Of a DNA stretch of 18,959 bases, positions 14,707-18,959 are shown piece after piece. This stretch comes from Calditrichota bacterium. GTDB lineage: Bacteria > Calditrichota > Calditrichia > RBG-13-44-9. The notes below the pieces were generated by a model, which had not been told where the DNA came from, ran no database searches, and saw nothing but the letters and a program-made list of their open reading frames with translations. Position numbers and translations under genes: made by a program. The stretch's first letter is position 1. Every line of letters starts with the position of its first letter. The DNA lies in the NCBI GenBank assembly GCA_024276455.1, contig JAJRXE010000130.1:1-18959 (forward strand). Direction: 5' to 3'.

Positions 14707-14750
14707 TTTCATCCCTCCTGTTGCCGGGATTTTTTTCATCCCTCCTGTTG
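14707..14750. repeat. 17-bp direct repeat, period 27
   Basis: TTTCATCCCTCCTGTTG occurs at 14707-14723 and again at 14734-14750. The last 3 bases of copy 2 are the first 3 of the -35 element of the next promoter. The layout fits tandem binding sites for a regulator. Confidence 0.75.
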
Positions 14751-14776
14751 ATTAAAATTTCCCGGTTTATTATATT
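14748..14776 (+). promoter_or_regulatory. Sigma-70-type promoter for the lamin-tail protein
   Basis: TTGATT and TATATT are separated by exactly 17 nt, 83 nt upstream of the start codon at 14859. Confidence 0.5.
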
Positions 14777-14858
14777 TTATTCACATTCCGGGGAAAATTC
14801 CTGCCAGGGATTCGGATTACCAGCAAAGACCATTCATGGTGGGGAGGAGTTTGCACGA

Positions 14859-16598
14859 ATGGCCTGCCTGAAATTTTTTTCTTTGAGGCGAGTGAGGGCC
14901 GGGGTGCTCTTGCTCTCGATGTTGTTATTTTCGGAGGCCGCCGCCCAGGTCATTTTGACCGAGATCATGTTTGATCCCGATACGCTGGAATACCACAATG
15001 AGTTTGTGGAAATCTACAACGCCGGGGATTCTGCAGTGGATTTAACGGAGTGGTCGCTGGGAGATTCCCTGGAGTTGGATGCTCTGGTGGCGACCGACGG
15101 CGGCATGGTGCTGCAACCGGGACAGTATGCCGTTATTCTGGATCAGAGCTATTTTGGCAATTCCAGCACGTACGACACCTTAATTCCTCCGGAAGCGCTA
15201 ATTCTGACCATTGACGACGGAAGTTTCGGAAAATACGGCTGGTCGAACAGCCATTCGGAACCGGTGTTGTTGGTAAACGCCCGGGGGGACACCGTCCAGC
15301 GATACAGCTACTCCGTGGGGAATGTTCCGGGATATTCGGATGAGAAAATTTTGTTGACCCCGGAAAACGATTCTTCCAACTGGGCGGATTCCCGCCGTTT
15401 TCGCGGCACCCCCGGCGGACCAAACAGTGTGGCACCGGGACGTTTCGATCTGGCAGTGGATTCTGTTCGAGTTGAGCCACTCTTTCCGGTGGAAGGCCTT
15501 CCGGTAACCCTGGATATTCAACTGGTGAATGCCGGTCTGGAACCGCTTCACCGCTTTGTAGTGCGGGTTTTTGACGATGTGAATCGAGACAGGGTGTTTC
15601 AGGCAGAGGAACTTCTTGGGGAGCAGGCGCACGAAACCCGCCTGGATTTTCAAGAGGCGGTGTGGGTACAATTTACCCTGGAGAACCTGCCGGCGGGAAG
15701 CCATCTCCTGGGAGTCGAAGCGGATCTACCGGGAGACGAAAATCCGGCTAACAATCGAGGTTTCCTGGAGTTACAGGTGGAAACCATAAAATCGGAAGTG
15801 GTCATTAACGAAATTCTGTACGCACCCCGCAGCGGGGAAACCGAATGGGTGGAGCTTTTCAATGCGGGGACGCGGGCGGTGGATTTGAGTCGCTGGTGTT
15901 TCGCCGATGCCCGCGACACCGTGCGTTTGACCGCCGAAAGCTGTTGGCTGGCGGCGGGAGAATTCCTGGTGCTCAGCGGCGATTCGGCTGCAGCCGAACA
16001 GTACCACTTTCTCGCAAGCCAGCTGCTGGTGGTAAAACCCTTTCCCACCCTCAACAACGACTGGGACGATCTGAAACTGCTCGCTCCTTCCGGACGGCTT
16101 ATGGAGCGGGTCACCTATTCCAGGGAGTGGATGGGGCGGGAGACCGGTCCGGGAACCTCGCTGGAGCGCATTCAGCCAGGCGTTTCGTCCGGGATCGCAG
16201 ACAACTGGACGGCCTCGGTGGATCCCTCCGGCAGTACTCCGGGACGTCAGAACTCGGTTTTCGTGGAGTCTCGTCCCAGTGTGGGTGAAATCTCGATTCA
16301 GCCCAATCCCTTTTCACCGGATGGCGACGGTTTCGAAGACTTTGTTCTCATTCAGTACCATTTCAACCTGACAACCGCTTATTTGTCGGTGGACGTGTTC
16401 GATATTCTGGGTCGCCATGTTCGCCGGCTGGCCAGCCGGTTAGCGGTGGCGGCACAGGGAACCCTCCTCTGGGACGGGAAAGATGATGGGGGCCGGGTGG
16501 TGCCCATGGGCGTCTACATTCTGTTTCTTCGCCTGAACGATCCTCAAAAGGATTTGTACCGGGAGTTGAAAGCGACCGTGGTGGTGGCAAAACGGTGA
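14859..16598 (+). CDS. Surface protein with two lamin-tail domains and FlgD-like C-terminus
   Basis: The product has 579 residues. A signal peptide (1-29, ending SEAAA) is followed by lamin-tail domain 1 (about 31-190; VILTEIMFDP, FVEIYNAGDSAVDLTEWSL). A CARDB-like Ig domain comes next (about 194-305; VRVEPLFPVEGLPVTLDIQL). Lamin-tail domain 2 (about 312-465; SEVVINEILYAP, WVELFNAGTRAVDLSRW) and a FlgD/CHU_C-like Ig domain (about 475-579; IQPNPFSPDGDGFEDFVLI, LLWDGKDDGGRVVPMGVYIL) end the protein. The last part resembles C-terminal sorting or surface domains of FCB-group exported proteins. GGAGGAG 9 nt before the ATG at 14859 and the signal peptide favour this start over the TTG at 14721. It converges on the next gene with one base between stops. 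Its function is likely structural or adhesive (inference). Confidence 0.88.
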   Translation: MACLKFFSLRRVRAGVLLLSMLLFSEAAAQVILTEIMFDPDTLEYHNEFVEIYNAGDSAVDLTEWSLGDSLELDALVATDGGMVLQPGQYAVILDQSYFGNSSTYDTLIPPEALILTIDDGSFGKYGWSNSHSEPVLLVNARGDTVQRYSYSVGNVPGYSDEKILLTPENDSSNWADSRRFRGTPGGPNSVAPGRFDLAVDSVRVEPLFPVEGLPVTLDIQLVNAGLEPLHRFVVRVFDDVNRDRVFQAEELLGEQAHETRLDFQEAVWVQFTLENLPAGSHLLGVEADLPGDENPANNRGFLELQVETIKSEVVINEILYAPRSGETEWVELFNAGTRAVDLSRWCFADARDTVRLTAESCWLAAGEFLVLSGDSAAAEQYHFLASQLLVVKPFPTLNNDWDDLKLLAPSGRLMERVTYSREWMGRETGPGTSLERIQPGVSSGIADNWTASVDPSGSTPGRQNSVFVESRPSVGEISIQPNPFSPDGDGFEDFVLIQYHFNLTTAYLSVDVFDILGRHVRRLASRLAVAAQGTLLWDGKDDGGRVVPMGVYILFLRLNDPQKDLYRELKATVVVAKR

Positions 16599-16599
16599 A

Positions 16600-17517
16600 T
16601 CAAATTTCGATGATCATGCCTTCTTGCGCTGCCCAGCAGGGAATTGCGTACCCGGATTCTTTTAAACGCTGCTGGCTCAGCGCCTGAATCCGGTCGATCA
16701 TGCGATCGTCATGCAGGGGATCGTGGTGGAATAAAATGAGCTGTTTCACCATGCTCTTTACCGCCAGATCCACGGTGTAATCGAATGGAGAGTGGCCCCA
16801 GGTAATTTTTTCCTGGTATTCTTCCGGGAGGAATTGGCTGTCGTGAATCAGCAGGTCGGCGTGTTCGCAGAAACGAATGAGAGTTTCGTCCTTATTTTCC
16901 ACAAAATTGTCGAAAATTTCTTCCAGTTTTTTCTTTTGCACCTGCTTTACATCGGGCGTTTCGGGATTTCGGAACGGGCGGAACGGTTCATTGTCGCTAA
17001 TGTACACCAGGTGGCGCCCCTGGTAAGTAAAGCGAAAGCCCAGGGCGTAACCCGGGTGGTTCAAATACATGCTTTGCACCCTCACCCCTTCAATCTCGAA
17101 CGTTTCCTCTCCAATGGAGCGGAATTGAATATCCGCCATCATATCTTCAATGGCCACCGGGAAGTAAGTGGGGTTCATCTGAAAAGAAATGATTTCATTC
17201 AGATTGACATTGGTATCGTCGCTACCAATGATGGTGAATCGGTTTCCCGCCTGATACGCCGGCCGGAAAAAAGGCAATCCTTGAATGTGGTCCCAGTGGT
17301 AGTGACTTAAAAAAATGTAAGCGTTGACCGGTTGGTTCCGTTTCAACAGTTGCTTTCCCAGTTCCCGGATTCCCGTGCCGGCATCCAGAATGAACAGCGG
17401 TCCGTCTTGAAATTGTACTTCGATACAGGGCGTGTTTCCACCATAACGAATGGTCGAAGGACCCGGAGTGGGAATGGAACCGCGCACGCCCCAGAATTTA
17501 ACTTTGATATATTTCAT
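16600..17517 (-). CDS. Metallo-beta-lactamase-fold hydrolase
   Basis: The product has 305 residues and is cytoplasmic. The N-terminus KVKFWGVRGSIPTPG and GGNTPCIEV are typical of the RNase Z/PhnP/phosphodiesterase branch of the fold. Metal ligands are HYHWDH (His72, His74, Asp76, His77), His154 (LNHPG), Asp175 (YISDNEP) and a C-terminal His (LFHHDP), all present, so it is probably active. The branch hydrolyses phosphodiester bonds, sometimes of cyclic nucleotides; the substrate is not determined. Its ATG lies 20 nt inside the 3' end of the receiver gene and has no ribosome site of its own, so it is translated by coupling. This suggests a phosphorelay-linked activity (inference). Confidence 0.88.
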   Translation of the reverse strand: MKYIKVKFWGVRGSIPTPGPSTIRYGGNTPCIEVQFQDGPLFILDAGTGIRELGKQLLKRNQPVNAYIFLSHYHWDHIQGLPFFRPAYQAGNRFTIIGSDDTNVNLNEIISFQMNPTYFPVAIEDMMADIQFRSIGEETFEIEGVRVQSMYLNHPGYALGFRFTYQGRHLVYISDNEPFRPFRNPETPDVKQVQKKKLEEIFDNFVENKDETLIRFCEHADLLIHDSQFLPEEYQEKITWGHSPFDYTVDLAVKSMVKQLILFHHDPLHDDRMIDRIQALSQQRLKESGYAIPCWAAQEGMIIEI

Positions 17518-17902
17518 CGGATGCTGGTAAGAGTAGATTCTTAATTGCGTCTAATAATACGTACGAACGAGTGGGTTTGGTTAAAAATACATCCGCCCCC
17601 AATGCCAAGGCTTTTCGTCGATCCGATTCGTAATTCTTCCCGGTGTAAATAATGATCCGGGTGTTTGCCGTATCCGGATGCTGTTTAATCATTTTGCAGA
17701 GTCGTAACCCGTCCACTTCGGGCATCATGATGTCCAGAATAACCAGACGGGGTTTTTCCTTTAAAATCATGTCGAACGCTTTGGAACTGTCTGTCAGATA
17801 TTTGGCGTTGAAGCCGTATTGTTCCAACAGCAGCTTAATGAGGTTCGCCTGTTCCAGATTGTCGTCTATTACTAAGATGTCGTAGTTTTTTTCTTGACTC
17901 AT
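17498..17902 (-). CDS. Stand-alone response-regulator receiver domain
   Basis: The product has 134 residues, consisting of one CheY-like receiver with no output domain. Acidic pair Asp13-Asp14 (VIDDN), phosphoacceptor Asp57 (VILDIMMPEVDG), Thr87 (IIYTG) and Lys109 (LTKP) are all present, so phosphorylation should work. It may act on a partner protein. The nearest candidate is the metallo-beta-lactamase-fold enzyme, whose start codon overlaps this gene's end. No kinase is adjacent. A CRP/FNR-type palindrome lies about 153 nt upstream at the expected place of an activator. The ribosome site is weak (GAGAG). Confidence 0.92.
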   Translation of the reverse strand: MSQEKNYDILVIDDNLEQANLIKLLLEQYGFNAKYLTDSSKAFDMILKEKPRLVILDIMMPEVDGLRLCKMIKQHPDTANTRIIIYTGKNYESDRRKALALGADVFLTKPTRSYVLLDAIKNLLLPASDEIYQS

Positions 17903-18026
17903 GATTTAACCACTCTCTTTTCTAACCTTCCTGACTCATTTAGAATTTAATTGATTCTCTTCCCTGAACGATTATTTTGGCAAAAATTTTTTTAAATAGC
18001 CTTTTACGTCTTACCTTTCGTTGAGA

Positions 18027-18068
18027 ATATTAAGTGGAATAAGAGGGGGCAAGGGTGACAAATGTCAC
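18027..18068 (-). promoter_or_regulatory. CRP/FNR-type operator with -10 element, class II spacing
   Basis: GTGACAAATGTCAC (18055-18068) is a perfect palindrome of the GTGA-N6-TCAC type. On the minus strand a -10 element TAATAT lies at 18032-18027. If transcription starts 7 nt after it (18020), the operator centre is at -41.5, the classic class II activator position. There is no good -35 element, as expected for an activator-dependent promoter. Confidence 0.5.
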
Positions 18069-18103
18069 AACCGTAGTGGTGAAAAAATAGTCATTTATCG
18101 CCA

Positions 18104-18123
18104 CCATTTCGGGAGGGAAATGG
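18104..18123 (-). terminator. Short hairpin after dnaG
   Basis: The 7-bp arms CCATTTC and GAAATGG surround a 6-nt loop, 20 nt after the dnaG stop. A T-run follows only some 17 nt later, so it is a weak terminator at best. Confidence 0.3.
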
Positions 18124-18142
18124 GGGGAGAAGGACTGACTGC

Positions 18143-18959
18143 TCAGGATTCCTCATTAAAAATTTGCCGGATTCGATTGATTTCTTGAATGCTCTGATTG
18201 ATTTTTTTTAGCGCTTCCCGGTATTCCGGTTGATCGGGTTGCAGGGTTTTTAATCTCTCTTTGTAATAAGCCATTTCACCCTGGTAACGGGCAATTTTCA
18301 TTTTTCGGATGCAATCGTTCAAATATTTTTCCGGTTGAACAATTTGATCGAATAGCTCACCGGTAATCATGTCCAGAACTTCTCGATTTTCGATTTGGGG
18401 AAGTACCAGGTGCAACAGATCTTCCTGCTTCTCCAGTTCTTTGTGGGCGGCAATTAGCTCGAAAATATTCCGGAAAGGCTCATTTTGAAAGTCTTCCGGT
18501 TCCAGAATCTCGAAAATCAGTGATTTTAGTTCGTTAAAATAATTTAAGAGCAGAATAATAGTGTCTTTTTCGGCGCTCCAGGCTCCTTTAAAGATCAGAG
18601 TCGAAGCAGAAAATTTTTGACTTGGCTCACTTTTCTGGAGCTCCGGCGGCCGGCGGAGGAGGCGTTTCTTTCGTTTCAACTCGCCTGCCAGCATGTCCAC
18701 CTGCAGATTGAATTGTTCCGCCAGGCGATTCAGATAGAAGTTTTGTTTTACCGGATCGGTGTGAGGGGCCAGCGATTCCAGCAAACTGTTTACCACAGCG
18801 GACTGATCCCTCACACTCTCACCTCCGGCCTGTTTCAGCAAATGGCTGGTCTTAAATTCGAAGTAATCGAAGGCGTTTTTCAGCAGAGCAAAAAACTCCG
18901 CGGCACCGTGTTTTTTTACGAAACTGTCCGGATCTTCTCCTTCCGGCAGCAGCAGCACC
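18143..18959 (-). CDS. dnaG: DNA primase, C-terminal part (gene runs off the window)
   Basis: About 271 residues of the 3' end are visible, and the frame is open to the window edge, so no start is present. LLLPEGEDPDSFVKKHG is the characteristic motif at the end of the primase catalytic core. The following helical region, with ENREVLDMITGELFDQIV and a long terminal helix pair (REALKKINQSIQEINRIRQIF), fits the helicase-binding C-terminal domain of DnaG. DnaG makes RNA primers at the replication fork. The region between the core and the helicase-binding domain carries a basic patch (KRKKRLLRRPPELQ). The receiver operon downstream has its own promoter candidate. Confidence 0.92.
   Translation of the reverse strand, partial: VLLLPEGEDPDSFVKKHGAAEFFALLKNAFDYFEFKTSHLLKQAGGESVRDQSAVVNSLLESLAPHTDPVKQNFYLNRLAEQFNLQVDMLAGELKRKKRLLRRPPELQKSEPSQKFSASTLIFKGAWSAEKDTIILLLNYFNELKSLIFEILEPEDFQNEPFRNIFELIAAHKELEKQEDLLHLVLPQIENREVLDMITGELFDQIVQPEKYLNDCIRKMKIARYQGEMAYYKERLKTLQPDQPEYREALKKINQSIQEINRIRQIFNEES

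Noticed and set aside
14721..14858. TTG-initiated extension of the lamin-tail protein
   Set aside because: It would bury the signal peptide 46 residues inside the protein and crosses the promoter; the ATG at 14859 has a good ribosome site.

Overview
The window reads as chromosomal DNA from a Gram-negative bacterium. There are signal peptides, an outer-membrane-type beta-barrel, lipoboxes and sigma-54 control. The mix of lamin-tail proteins with FlgD-like C-termini, a DUF3108 protein, GH97, a peptide-type POT transporter and NtrC-type regulators suggests the FCB group, perhaps a Calditrichota-like lineage. That placement is an inference from gene content, not a phylogenetic result. No tRNA, rRNA, CRISPR array or insertion sequence was seen.

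Region 1 (1-4970) is the most interesting part. It starts with the 3' part of an NtrC-type sigma-54 activator. Two transcription units follow. The first is a single gene for an exported WXXGXW-repeat protein (1080-1520), closed by a strong terminator. The second (1853-4897) encodes an exported protein with type-3-thrombospondin/EF-like calcium loops, an outer-membrane beta-barrel, a DUF4405-type membrane protein and a second exported EF-hand-like protein. Each unit is preceded by the same 18-bp palindrome (TTCGACYANNTGGTCGAA) and a -24/-12 promoter. The palindrome centre lies 84.5 and 85.5 bp upstream of the TGGCAC element in the two cases. This looks like a self-contained, sigma-54-driven envelope system with a local activator, and I do not recognise it as a described one.

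Region 2 (5000-10700) holds metabolic and envelope genes. They are a PLP-dependent trans-sulfuration enzyme, a secreted GH97 glycosidase of the retaining type, a decayed exported-protein gene (frameshift in an A8/T8 run plus an in-frame TAG), a CAP-domain lipoprotein and a beta-carbonic anhydrase.

Region 3 (10663-14678) has a POT/PTR peptide transporter on the minus strand with a structured leader. It is divergent from a dGTPase-DUF3108 pair on the plus strand.

Region 4 (14700-18959) has a two-LTD surface protein whose promoter carries a direct repeat. It converges on a minus-strand operon of a stand-alone receiver domain translationally coupled to a metallo-beta-lactamase-fold hydrolase. 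A CRP/FNR-type operator sits at about -41.5 of that operon's predicted promoter. The end of dnaG closes the window.
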